NCBI RefSeq assembly: GCF_900100165.1
Contig: NZ_FNEO01000002.1
Location: 124,001 to 188,000 of the forward strand
Source: Flavobacterium glycines
Lineage (GTDB): Bacteria; Bacteroidota; Bacteroidia; Flavobacteriales; Flavobacteriaceae
Length of the DNA stretch: 64,000 bases
Direction of reading: 5' to 3'
The notes beneath the pieces are model-generated. The model ran no database searches. It was not told the origin of the DNA and saw only the letters and a program-made list of their open reading frames with translations. Position numbers and translations under genes: made by a program. Positions within the stretch are counted from its first letter, which is position 1, and each line of letters opens with the position of its first letter. Shown here in pieces: positions 1 to 9,573 of this stretch.

Positions 1-3000
1 AATCGTTGAATTTTTCACTGTGATTGCTTTTACCAAATGTGCATCCGGTTGGATAAAATTATACCCATTTACAGCCAATCCGTCAATAATACAATTGTCA
101 ATAGTTACAGCATCAATTACATTTTCGCTATTCCCTTCGGTTACTAACAAACTTTGCTTAATTCCTTTGATTGTAGCATTTTTGATTTCAAAAGAAGAAA
201 GACTGGCACCGTTCTTAAACTGTAAGAAATTCGAATTGGCATTAGTCAAATCGATCGCTACCCCATCAAAACTAAATCCAGCTTTTGTTATAGTTGCATT
301 GTCTGTATAGAATGTAGTTGCTAAAATTGGCTTAGCACTTCCATCTGGTACAAAACGATATTTATTATTTGTAATAACCAATGGCGTTGTCGAAGTATAA
401 GTCCCTGCTGCCATAATAAATTTACTACCATCTTCAGCTTTATTGTATTTCTCAACAAAGTCAGTTGGATTAACATAAACATCTAAACTACCGTTTTGAT
501 TATCTGTTATAGTTTTTACAATTCCGTTTAAATACACTTCTAAATTAGTATATTTTCCATCAAGGGTTGTTAAATTACCATCTACAGCACTGTTTGGATT
601 TAAACCTTTTTCGGTTTCCCAGCTATCAGGCATCCCATCCCCATCAGTATCCACAGGTGCAGGTGCCGTAGGTAAAACCGGCCATCCGCCCGCTGCTGAT
701 GGTGTATCGATATAACCATTAGTACTACCGTTACCACCATTCATAATAGTTGCATTTCCATTACGGGTATCATTTACAGCTCTTTGATCAACCTCATCTC
801 TATATAAGCTTGCTCCAACATAATTTAAAACTAATTCATAGGCCTTAGTTGCACTATGAGTCGTTACCTCACCTGGTGCATGAGGAGTATCAGTACGCAT
901 AGCTGCTTTATCAGCATCACTAACTGGTAATTGACTACCGTGAAACTGATTATACACTCCATAAGTCCAGTTATCCTGAGTAGCCCTTTGTGAACCTACT
1001 ACATAATTACCATCAACATAAAATTTACCCCAAATACCATACAAAGGAGATGTAGGATCTAAACTTCTACCGGTAGACAAAATACGTTCAGTAGTTGAAC
1101 TGGAAGTACCTGGTCCCGGTTTCCAATAATTATTTACCAAATTCACATTCATTGCATCACCACCATAACAGCTATTCAATCCCCAGTTGTAAATAACATT
1201 ATTACGCACATCTAATAAACCTTCCAGCGGCACTGTTCTTCCGGCATATTCTCCTAACCTAGGATTACGGCTATCGTGGTGTGCTAATAAATTATGATGG
1301 AAGGACGCTTTTAAACCTCCCCAAATTCCACCATATCCATGAGCTCCCTTAAAGTGAACTGAATTACGCAAACTTTCAGAAATCACACACCATTGCATCG
1401 TGAAATTTTTATTTTCATAAAATGATGCCGCTTCATCAGTAGACCAGCTCACCGAACAGTGATCAATCATAATATTCTCTTGGAAACGACCACCAAAGGC
1501 ATCATTTTCTACAGCGTGAGTATCTCCCATTCTAAAGCGCATGTAGCGCACAATGATATTATTACCACGAATTTTAACATTGTAATCCTGCAAACAGATA
1601 CCTCCACCAGGTGCTTGTTGTCCTGCAATAGTAGTATTGTCGTAAATACTCAATTCACTTAGTAATTTAATATTTCCGGAAACTTTGAATAAAATAATTT
1701 TTGGACCACTTGTATTAATCGCTGCACGTAAAGAACCAGCACCAGAGTCATTCAAATTAGTTACATAAATCACTTTACCGCCACGACCTCCGGTTACATA
1801 TTTCCCATAACCTTCTGCTCCCGGGAAAGCAGGAATTGTTCCAACAACACCACCTGTGTAAGCTGACGTAATTTCAATTTTTCCATCACCAGCGAAGTAT
1901 TCCGGATTAGTTGTTTTGTCAAAAGAACCCGAAGTATAATCCACTCCATTAAGTGTCAACTTTTGAACATTCAAGATCGTATTTAATACTGCTTTACCAT
2001 TAATTATATTTAATTTTAAATTAGCTCCAGCAGCTCTTTCATTACTAAAAATCACATAATTCCCTTTGTCAATATTAATAGTTCCCGAACCAAAAGCATT
2101 AACTGATGATCCTTCAATTACACTAATATAATCAAGAGCTGGATTAGAAGTATTCTTTTTAGTTAAATCCCAAGTACCATTAAATTCAGAGTTATCTCCT
2201 TTTAAAAATAATACACCTGTATTTGGAATTGTACCTTGTCCCGTATTCAAACATATCACATTACCATTTCCGGAAACAGGCCCCATCAAAGTCATTGTTG
2301 TTTGATCAGGAGCACTAGACATCATTTCGAATTTCACATTTCCTGAAGTCACAATAGGAGCTTCTAAAGACATTCCCGTAGTACCACTGTAATAATAAAC
2401 GCGAGTACCTTCTTTAAAAATTAATTTACCCGTTGCCTTATGAGACCCTCTTAGACGTAAAGTTCCTGAACCAGAGAAAGTAATATCCCCTAAGAAAATA
2501 GTAGGAGTCGTTTCAATTTCTTTAGTCACAGATACCTGTTTCCCTGCTTCCGGGAAAACAGCTGGATTAAAATTGGTAGCTACATCCCAGCTTTTACTTG
2601 TTGTAGCTGTATATACATAATCAAAATTTGTTGGAGGAGTAACAGGATCTGCCTGATTGTTACCACCTACTCCCCAAAAAGCATAAAAAGTTTGCGCACC
2701 TTTAGTAGTAGTTGCAATTTCTTTGATTGTATTTGGTACAGTCGCAGAAGTTGACCATCCATAGAAAGTATATCCTTGCATAGCCGGGGTTGGTAGTGTT
2801 ACCGCTACACCTTCTGTATAAGATACAGGAGATAAATTAGCGATTGCTACATTTCCAACTGAATTCATATACGTAATAGTTGATGTCACTGGGCCACCAA
2901 CAGTAACTTTAGATAAAGCACTTAAACCACCATATGCATTGGCTGCCTGAACCGTATATTCATGAGAACCTGTAAGTGTTTCAGTATCTGTATAAGTAGC

Positions 3001-5850
3001 ATCTGTTGTAATAGCTAAGAATTTTCCATCTCTACAAACCACATAACAAATTGCATATTGATTAGCATTCCAAGTCAGTGTGTTATTTTGTCCGATTACC
3101 AAATTTACAGGAGCAGCAATTTGTTCTACTATTTCAAGCGGATTCCATTTATCAGTACCACTTAACACATTTTCAATCGTGTAAACATCGGCTTGCTCTT
3201 TTGTCAAAACGGGATTATAATTTCCTGTTGTTGGAACTCCATTTACAGTAAATACATTGGTTCTGTTATCGGTATTTACCTTTACTCCACTTCCATTAAC
3301 ACTATTGTATTCGGCAAAAATAGCAGGAACTGTACCCATACTTGCCCAACCAGCTGTATTTGGTTCTACTAACATCTTTGTATTTAAATACACAGCTCTT
3401 GGTGAATTTTGCCAAGGACGCCCTAAATAATAACTGGTTGCTGCCGAAATAGTACAATTATTAAAAATATAACCATATTTTGTATTTGCATCGTGATTTG
3501 GAGCTACCAGATAACCTGCAGCTACCGAAACCAAATTACATTGCTCATACCAATGTGTTCCTCCTCCACAAATAAAATCAACATCTCCTTCAATGGTCGA
3601 ATTATAATAGAACGTTCTGTTACCACCTGTAACTTCTGTATCCTGCTTACTTCTTAATCGTACACCATTATAAACATTACGGTCACCCGCTGGATTTATT
3701 GCAGGACGTTGCCCTGATGTAGTAATACCATCTTTGTGTTCGATGGTTACATTTTCCATGTATAAATCGTTAGCCTCAATTGCCAAAACTGCATTTTTAA
3801 TTCCCCATCCCGGATTCCCCTGAAGAATAACCTTATCTTTTGACTGTGCAATTAAGGAAACATTATTTTTACCAGAAGGCAGTGTTAATAACACGCTTTG
3901 CGGATTGGTTCCGTCACCACCTAAGTTATAAGTCCCATTAGTAATAAAAACCAGATATCTGGTTGCGGAATTACTCGGAGCTTTAGTAAAAGCTTCTGCT
4001 ATAGTTTTTACATATTTTCCTGAAGCTACCTGATCATCAGTTGCATTAGCATCTACAATTAAATCAAAGTTACGCTTAGCAGGGATTGGTTTCTGCATCG
4101 TTGTAAAAGATAGATTTACAGCTGCTGCATTGTTAGCTGATAAATCCTTAACAAATCCCGCAGGTAAACTAAAAGTATATTGTTTGTTATATTCTAATCC
4201 GAAATAACTAAACTTTACCGTTTTGTTTACAAACTCAGCGGTCAGATTTTTTCCATTTAAAGTTGCTTGTCCAGTACCTAACTGAACTGATTCGTCATAA
4301 TTTAATATAATTGTTCCACTGGCACTAGCTGTTGTAGCACCTTCAACAGGAATACTCGATTGTAATACCGGAGCAGTAGTATCCACTACTAAAACCTCAT
4401 CGGCTTTTACTATAATGTTAGAAATAACTGTAGCTGTTACATCTACTGCACTACCATGAGTTGGTCCATTAACATTAGGAAACCATCTCAAATAAATTTT
4501 TTCTTTTCCTTCAGCTTCAGCTGGAAGTACACCCCCTATAGAAGTAATAGAATTGGTATTGATAGTTGTCAAACTGGAAACATTGACAAAATTTGTACCA
4601 TCCAATGAATATTGAAAAGTCCATTGATCTGCACCATAATAATAACCTATTAAACCAGAAGACACATTAATATTTTTATAGCCTACTGTAGATAATGTAG
4701 TCATAAAATAAAAAAACTGTCCACGGTCAGAATTCCAAACTGAAAAACCATTTTTTCCACCTCTGTTTTGTAATCTCACATTAGCTGCTAAAGTGTTATC
4801 AGAAACATGGTAACCAAAAAGTTGTGGTCTGTTTTCCACCTTAGAATACAATTCAGCAACCCTTGGATGTGCGTATTGATCATCTTTAAATGTCCAACCC
4901 GCAATAAAAGGCACATTAGCATAATTAGCCGTAACTGTTGAATTGTTATTCATGGTTACTACTTTACTCGTAGTAGTGGATCCATCATCCCAATTACTGA
5001 ATTTTATCACATCATTTTCTACCGCTGTAATTGTTACATCTGTTCCTTTTTCATAGACAGCAAAAGCGCCGTCTTTTCCTGCAGGGCTAATGGTATAATC
5101 TCCTAAGCCATAAGCTCCTGCTTTATTTACAGTTAATGTAAAAGTCTCTAAAGTTTCATATTCGGCCACTAAAGTAGTGTTTGCCGTCATAGTAAATGTA
5201 TATGGATTAGCTGTCGAAATTGTAGTCCCGTTAGCATCTTTCCATCTTGTAAATTTATAACCAAAGTTTTTGTTAGCTGTTAATGTTACTGCTGTACCCT
5301 GATTAATTTGAGTTCCCCCAGGGTTTGCTGTAATTGAACCTCCCGCAGTTGGACTCACTGATGTTGTAAGAGTATAAAGTACTGCATTAGGGTCACTTGT
5401 TACTTTTTCAAAATAATCTACATTAAATAAATACCCCGTACTAGTAGGGTGTTTAAACACAAGATACAAATCATGAGTACCTGTCGTAGAAGTGATACTG
5501 GTCGAAAAAATTTTATAATCACTAAAAGAGGTACTTCCGGATACGGTAGCCGTTCCTATTAAAGTTCCATCTACGGCATCCAATCTAAATTCGATTGTAC
5601 CACCAGTAGCACCTGCCGCTTTTACATCAAAACGGCTATCGTATTGATTAAAAACATGCCCGGTAAACTTAATCCAGGTGTTATTTTTAATATAACCCAC
5701 ATTTCCGGTTCCGGAAAGCGTTGCATTAGTTTCTGCCCTTGCTCCCGAAGCCTGATTAAAAGTCTCGGCTTCAATACGCTGAACAGTCTGCGAAAATCCC
5801 ATTACTGAAAACAGTATCAGTAATAGGGAGATAAAGTATTTTCTTTTCAT
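1..5850 (-). CDS. Secreted pectin methylesterase-pectate lyase fusion, C-terminus cut by window edge
   Basis: The reading frame is open from the ATG at 5850 to base 1, giving at least 1950 residues without a stop. Residues 1-21 are a signal peptide ending GFSQT. A CBM6-like domain opens with RIEAETFNQ (about 25-150). InlB-type beta repeats follow (about 155-300). A CE8 pectinesterase domain (about 595-900) has QDT (D737), GDVDF (D758) and LGRPW (R811), matching the catalytic Asp, Asp and Arg of the family. Next come FN3/InlB-like linkers. A PL1 pectate lyase domain (about 1342-1650) has AFPGAEGYGK, IDHCSVSWSTDE and RNPR (R1528). A Ca-binding hinge DTDGDGMPD (about 1740) leads into a DUF4957-like beta helix. 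The protein probably removes methyl esters and then cleaves homogalacturonan outside the cell. The missing end may carry a type IX secretion signal (inference). It is the last gene of the minus-strand pectin locus, 187 nt after the GH28 gene. Confidence 0.93.
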   Translation of the reverse strand, partial: MKRKYFISLLLILFSVMGFSQTVQRIEAETFNQASGARAETNATLSGTGNVGYIKNNTWIKFTGHVFNQYDSRFDVKAAGATGGTIEFRLDAVDGTLIGTATVSGSTSFSDYKIFSTSITSTTGTHDLYLVFKHPTSTGYLFNVDYFEKVTSDPNAVLYTLTTSVSPTAGGSITANPGGTQINQGTAVTLTANKNFGYKFTRWKDANGTTISTANPYTFTMTANTTLVAEYETLETFTLTVNKAGAYGLGDYTISPAGKDGAFAVYEKGTDVTITAVENDVIKFSNWDDGSTTTSKVVTMNNNSTVTANYANVPFIAGWTFKDDQYAHPRVAELYSKVENRPQLFGYHVSDNTLAANVRLQNRGGKNGFSVWNSDRGQFFYFMTTLSTVGYKNINVSSGLIGYYYGADQWTFQYSLDGTNFVNVSSLTTINTNSITSIGGVLPAEAEGKEKIYLRWFPNVNGPTHGSAVDVTATVISNIIVKADEVLVVDTTAPVLQSSIPVEGATTASASGTIILNYDESVQLGTGQATLNGKNLTAEFVNKTVKFSYFGLEYNKQYTFSLPAGFVKDLSANNAAAVNLSFTTMQKPIPAKRNFDLIVDANATDDQVASGKYVKTIAEAFTKAPSNSATRYLVFITNGTYNLGGDGTNPQSVLLTLPSGKNNVSLIAQSKDKVILQGNPGWGIKNAVLAIEANDLYMENVTIEHKDGITTSGQRPAINPAGDRNVYNGVRLRSKQDTEVTGGNRTFYYNSTIEGDVDFICGGGTHWYEQCNLVSVAAGYLVAPNHDANTKYGYIFNNCTISAATSYYLGRPWQNSPRAVYLNTKMLVEPNTAGWASMGTVPAIFAEYNSVNGSGVKVNTDNRTNVFTVNGVPTTGNYNPVLTKEQADVYTIENVLSGTDKWNPLEIVEQIAAPVNLVIGQNNTLTWNANQYAICYVVCRDGKFLAITTDATYTDTETLTGSHEYTVQAANAYGGLSALSKVTVGGPVTSTITYMNSVGNVAIANLSPVSYTEGVAVTLPTPAMQGYTFYGWSTSATVPNTIKEIATTTKGAQTFYAFWGVGGNNQADPVTPPTNFDYVYTATTSKSWDVATNFNPAVFPEAGKQVSVTKEIETTPTIFLGDITFSGSGTLRLRGSHKATGKLIFKEGTRVYYYSGTTGMSLEAPIVTSGNVKFEMMSSAPDQTTMTLMGPVSGNGNVICLNTGQGTIPNTGVLFLKGDNSEFNGTWDLTKKNTSNPALDYISVIEGSSVNAFGSGTINIDKGNYVIFSNERAAGANLKLNIINGKAVLNTILNVQKLTLNGVDYTSGSFDKTTNPEYFAGDGKIEITSAYTGGVVGTIPAFPGAEGYGKYVTGGRGGKVIYVTNLNDSGAGSLRAAINTSGPKIILFKVSGNIKLLSELSIYDNTTIAGQQAPGGGICLQDYNVKIRGNNIIVRYMRFRMGDTHAVENDAFGGRFQENIMIDHCSVSWSTDEAASFYENKNFTMQWCVISESLRNSVHFKGAHGYGGIWGGLKASFHHNLLAHHDSRNPRLGEYAGRTVPLEGLLDVRNNVIYNWGLNSCYGGDAMNVNLVNNYWKPGPGTSSSTTERILSTGRSLDPTSPLYGIWGKFYVDGNYVVGSQRATQDNWTYGVYNQFHGSQLPVSDADKAAMRTDTPHAPGEVTTHSATKAYELVLNYVGASLYRDEVDQRAVNDTRNGNATIMNGGNGSTNGYIDTPSAAGGWPVLPTAPAPVDTDGDGMPDSWETEKGLNPNSAVDGNLTTLDGKYTNLEVYLNGIVKTITDNQNGSLDVYVNPTDFVEKYNKAEDGSKFIMAAGTYTSTTPLVITNNKYRFVPDGSAKPILATTFYTDNATITKAGFSFDGVAIDLTNANSNFLQFKNGASLSSFEIKNATIKGIKQSLLVTEGNSENVIDAVTIDNCIIDGLAVNGYNFIQPDAHLVKAITVKNSTI

Positions 5851-5863
5851 TTTTTGGTTTAGT

Positions 5864-5879
5864 TTAGTTAAATAGTTTT
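5864..5879 (-). promoter_or_regulatory. 16-nt leader motif before the esterase-lyase ATG
   Basis: On the minus strand this reads AAAACTATTTAACTAA and ends 13 nt before the ATG. The identical 16 bases occur at 17492-17507, 16 nt before another ATG at the head of the SusC operon. A GGAGG lies just upstream of this copy, too far from the ATG to be the ribosome site. The role as an mRNA leader element is inference. Confidence 0.5.
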
Positions 5880-6037
5880 TATTTCCTCCTTAATTAAAAA
5901 TTTGAATGATTTCAAACTGATACTAAAGGTTCATTAACTTAGTTTAAGAGTTTTTTTTAGTTCATATATTTAAGTTTTTAAGAGTTAGTAATTTTTTTTA
6001 TTATAAAAACCTTCTAAAGCAATCCAACAGGACTGTT

Positions 6038-7732
6038 TTACTGGATTATTTTCACCTGGTTTTTAACGGATTCTTCTAATTTTACTTTATCAAAAACAAT
6101 TTTATTAGCAGTTGATTGCAACGAAATGGCTTTTGTTTCAGCTCCTCCTACCCAGAATAATTGGTTTTCTCCGCTGGCTTTAAAACTTTCAATTTTTACA
6201 TTTTGACTATTAGAAATACTAGCTGCAATTCCCGGTTTGTCTAATCTTAAATCGATATTTTCAAAATCAATTTTATTGGTATAATTCATTTGGATACCAA
6301 TATCTGAGCGAATAATCATATTTTTAAATTGCAGATTTTCAACAGGCATTTCCGGAATTCCCATAATTTTCAAAGCTTGTTTGGCTCCGTTGACATAAAT
6401 GTTTTTGAAGTACATATTTCTAAATGCCGGAGTAGTTTCTGAAACTGGCATTTTTTCAACAGTCACTTCGCCTGTTTGCGGGTCTTCGTCAATGGCTTTT
6501 CCAAAATAGTACAGATTGAAATTGATAGCATCGGTTGGGATATTGTTCATTCGGATGTCTTCCATCCAAATATTTTCAACCACGCCTCCTCTGCCTCTGA
6601 CGGACTTAAAGCGCAAGCCACAATCAGTACCGTTAAACGTTAGATTTTTAACAAAGAGGTTTTTAACTCCTCCTGACATTTCACTGCCAATTACAAAACC
6701 ACCATGGGCATGATAGACTACACAATCCTTAATGACAAATAACTCAGATGGTTTTCCTCGTTCCCTGCCTTCTTTATCTTTTCCTGATTTGATGCAAATG
6801 GCATCGTCACCAACATCGAATCGACAATTAGTTACTGTTCCTACTCGACAGGATTCTATATCCAGTCCGTCACCATTTTGCGAATACCAGGGATTACGGA
6901 TCGTTAGATTGCTTAAAGTCAAATTTTCACACATCAGCGGATTGACATTCCAGGCCGGGGAATTTTGAAAAGTTACACCATCCAACAACAGCTTTTTGCA
7001 ATTAACAAGACTTACCATTACGGGACGCAATGATTGTTTATACGGTTGCATATTTTCAACAGTAGGCATTTTAGGCAATTTATTTTTTTCTTCATTGCCG
7101 ATATATGCACCTTCTGATGGATACCAAATTTTACCGTCCTTAGACAAAACACCTCCAGATTTGATCAATTCTTCCCATTGGCCTGCGGTCATTTTACCAA
7201 TTTTAACCGGACGCCAGGCAGAACCATTTCCATCAAAAATACCCTGACCGGTAATGGCTATATTCTCTAAATCAATTCCCATGATAGGAGATTCACAACG
7301 AAGCACCTTATTTCCCTCAAAATAAGATTCTATTAGTTGGTACTGATTTAAATCACTGGTAAATGAAATGAATGCACCGTTTTGGGTATGCAGATTCACA
7401 TTGCTTTTCATTTTTATAGGACCGGTAGTCCATAAACCGGCAGGAATAACAACTACTCCACCACCGGACTCCGAGCATTTTTGGATGGCGTTATTAATCG
7501 CTTTGGTGCAAAGTTCTTCGGTGTTTGGAATTGCCCCAAAATCAACAATATTCAAAGTATCCGCTTTGAACCTTGGAATCTGTACCTCAGGCATTTCAAA
7601 AGGAAGCTTCGTGGCTACAATTGACAGAGTACTTTTGGGCTTAGCTGTATTTTGTGCAAACATCTTATTGCTACCGGAAATAGCCGAAAACAGTACTGTA
7701 CCAATAAGAATTGTTGTTTTAATTTTTTTCAT
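6038..7732 (-). CDS. GH28 polygalacturonase
   Basis: This 564-residue secreted enzyme hydrolyses alpha-1,4-galacturonan. A signal peptide ends near FAQ27. The rest is one right-handed beta-helix GH28 domain (about 60-520). The family signature residues are all present: NGDGLD (D288), GDDA (D309, D310), HGG (H343) and RFK (374-376). The last normally reads RIK, so Ile to Phe is a mild variation. It lies 9 nt downstream of the GH43 gene and upstream of the esterase-lyase, in the same direction, so it probably sits in the same pectin operon. It likely works on oligogalacturonides in the periplasm or on the surface. Exo versus endo action cannot be read from the sequence. Confidence 0.95.
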   Translation of the reverse strand: MKKIKTTILIGTVLFSAISGSNKMFAQNTAKPKSTLSIVATKLPFEMPEVQIPRFKADTLNIVDFGAIPNTEELCTKAINNAIQKCSESGGGVVVIPAGLWTTGPIKMKSNVNLHTQNGAFISFTSDLNQYQLIESYFEGNKVLRCESPIMGIDLENIAITGQGIFDGNGSAWRPVKIGKMTAGQWEELIKSGGVLSKDGKIWYPSEGAYIGNEEKNKLPKMPTVENMQPYKQSLRPVMVSLVNCKKLLLDGVTFQNSPAWNVNPLMCENLTLSNLTIRNPWYSQNGDGLDIESCRVGTVTNCRFDVGDDAICIKSGKDKEGRERGKPSELFVIKDCVVYHAHGGFVIGSEMSGGVKNLFVKNLTFNGTDCGLRFKSVRGRGGVVENIWMEDIRMNNIPTDAINFNLYYFGKAIDEDPQTGEVTVEKMPVSETTPAFRNMYFKNIYVNGAKQALKIMGIPEMPVENLQFKNMIIRSDIGIQMNYTNKIDFENIDLRLDKPGIAASISNSQNVKIESFKASGENQLFWVGGAETKAISLQSTANKIVFDKVKLEESVKNQVKIIQ

Positions 7733-7741
7733 ATATAAAAG

Positions 7742-9478
7742 TTATTTTCCAGCAGTCAAATTGGTTTTTGCTTTGTTATTTATTGCTTTTTGCTCACGCA
7801 AATTTGTTGACAATGCTGTTTTCTTAACTTCATTATCACTTTCTACCCTAAACCAATCATAATCAGCATAACTGCTATCGTTAATAGCTTTAGTTCCCGT
7901 GGCAAACAGCCCTATTTTTGCTCCTACCCAACGCCCTGCACGTGGCGTAAATGTTTTTCCAAATGCTTTGAAAGTCTTACCATCAGTACTGTAATAAAAA
8001 GTGACTTTTCCATCAAATGGTTCTGTATTTTGCAGCATTTCAACCTGAGTACGGAAATAAATATTTTTTTGGTCAATAGCAACAGAAGCTATTTCGGTTT
8101 CCAAATCTTTAGAAGTACGGGCATCTTTCAATAAACGCTGCACCAATTTCAATTTACCGGCTGCATCCTGTTCAATAGCGATATAGGCGTAATCTTCACC
8201 AAAAACAATCAACCCTGTACCGCATTCTTTTGCATCGGGATTGTTTTCAAATGTTAATTTGGCTGTAGCTGTAAAATTATCCCCGGGAAACTTTTGCAAT
8301 AACAAGTTGGGCATATTCCACATCGTTTTCATATTCTCCTGACGCGGAATACAATTCAAACGCATGAATCCCAAATTAGCCGACAGCCATCCCCATTGTT
8401 CACTTGGATTTTGATTAGCCTGCCATTGCCATTGCAAACCGTATCGATGTCCGTTGAATTCATCAGAAGATACTAAAGGCGTAGCCGGATAATTTTTGCC
8501 AACATTGGGTTTTGTCCATTCAGCAACCGGCTCGCCGATACCGTCTTTATTTTTATCGGTTCCCATAATAGGCCACCCCCCTTTCCAAGTAACGGGTTGT
8601 AGATTAACAATACGGCCAAATGCCCATCGATCCTGAAAATGGATGAACCATCCATCCCCATTTGGCGTTTCAATATAGCCCCCTTGATGTGGCCCGTTCA
8701 TAGAGGTATCGCCCTGATGTAAAACTATTTTAGACTCATAAGGCCCCCATACATTTTTAGAACGCATCGCTAATTGCCACCCCGGTTTTACACCTCCCGC
8801 AGGAGCCATAACCCAATAGTAACCATCACGCTTGTACATTTTAGAACCTTCAACAGTAGTATGACCATTATGTCCATCAAAAACCATCGCCGGATTACCA
8901 ATTAGTTTAGTACCATCTGGCGCAAGTTCTGACAACATCAAAACGGTTTTCACATTGGCGCGACTGCCTGCAAAAGCGTAAGACAAATAAGCCTTACCGT
9001 CTTGATCCCAAAACGGACAGGTATCAATATAGCCCTTACCACCTTTGACTAATACCGGTTCATCCCAAATACCCGCAGGATTTTTAGTTTTTACCATATA
9101 AATTCCAAAATCAGGATCGCCCCAATAGATATAATATTCACCATTATGGTATCTAATTGATGGAGCCCAAACCCCATCACCATGTCGTACAGCACGATAA
9201 TGTTCTACCGGAACCTGATTTTGTAATGCGTATCCAATTAATTCCCAATTGACCAAATCTTTAGAATGAAGAATAGGCAACCCGGGAGAGCTATTAAAAC
9301 TGGAAGCAGTCATGTAATAACCATCCTCGCCTGCACATACATCCGGATCAGAATAATCAACATGCAGAATAGGATTTTTGTACTTCCCATTTCCTAAATC
9401 GGCATTCCATCCCTGAGCATTTGCCCCTAGCGTACAAACTGTCAAACCTAATAACAGTAGTAAGTGTCTTAATCTCAT
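7742..9478 (-). CDS. GH43 family glycosidase (arabinosidase/xylosidase type)
   Basis: The protein has 578 residues and a signal peptide ending near AQG23. A five-bladed propeller GH43 domain (about 33-325) is followed by a concanavalin A-like C-terminal domain (about 340-550), the usual layout of beta-xylosidase/arabinofuranosidase GH43 enzymes. The likely catalytic triad is D44 in YSDPDV (base), D152 in IDTCPF (pKa tuner) and E210 in VEGSKM (acid). It sits between the beta-helix lipoprotein and GH28, so its natural substrate is probably arabinan or another side chain of pectin (inference). The resemblance is to the GH43 subfamilies common in Bacteroidota pectin loci; the exact subfamily is not certain. 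A strong hairpin lies just upstream. Confidence 0.93.
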   Translation of the reverse strand: MRLRHLLLLLGLTVCTLGANAQGWNADLGNGKYKNPILHVDYSDPDVCAGEDGYYMTASSFNSSPGLPILHSKDLVNWELIGYALQNQVPVEHYRAVRHGDGVWAPSIRYHNGEYYIYWGDPDFGIYMVKTKNPAGIWDEPVLVKGGKGYIDTCPFWDQDGKAYLSYAFAGSRANVKTVLMLSELAPDGTKLIGNPAMVFDGHNGHTTVEGSKMYKRDGYYWVMAPAGGVKPGWQLAMRSKNVWGPYESKIVLHQGDTSMNGPHQGGYIETPNGDGWFIHFQDRWAFGRIVNLQPVTWKGGWPIMGTDKNKDGIGEPVAEWTKPNVGKNYPATPLVSSDEFNGHRYGLQWQWQANQNPSEQWGWLSANLGFMRLNCIPRQENMKTMWNMPNLLLQKFPGDNFTATAKLTFENNPDAKECGTGLIVFGEDYAYIAIEQDAAGKLKLVQRLLKDARTSKDLETEIASVAIDQKNIYFRTQVEMLQNTEPFDGKVTFYYSTDGKTFKAFGKTFTPRAGRWVGAKIGLFATGTKAINDSSYADYDWFRVESDNEVKKTALSTNLREQKAINNKAKTNLTAGK

Positions 9479-9506
9479 TTTAAAAGTTTTTTAATCAAAT
9501 AGGCTT

Positions 9507-9535
9507 AAAGGAGTATCCATTACGGATACTCCTTT
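9507..9535. terminator. Perfect 12-bp hairpin between surface lipoprotein and GH43 genes
   Basis: The arms AAAGGAGTATCC (9507-9518) and GGATACTCCTTT (9524-9535) pair perfectly around a 5-base loop. The T run is better on the plus strand (CCTTTTT) than on the minus strand (CTTTAAG). On the transcribed minus strand it may act as a partial terminator or an mRNA 3' end stabiliser separating the SusCD part from the enzyme part. Confidence 0.6.
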
Positions 9536-9573
9536 TTAAACCTATTCTATTTAGAAATTGTTAATCGTTCATT

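Noticed and set aside
20..310. 96-codon plus-strand ORF near the left edge
   Set aside because: It lies antisense to the long esterase-lyase frame, which has clear domain likeness; the plus-strand product has none.
7368..7862. 164-codon plus-strand ORF
   Set aside because: It is antisense across the 5' end of GH28 and the 3' end of GH43. It has hydrophobic stretches but no family features.
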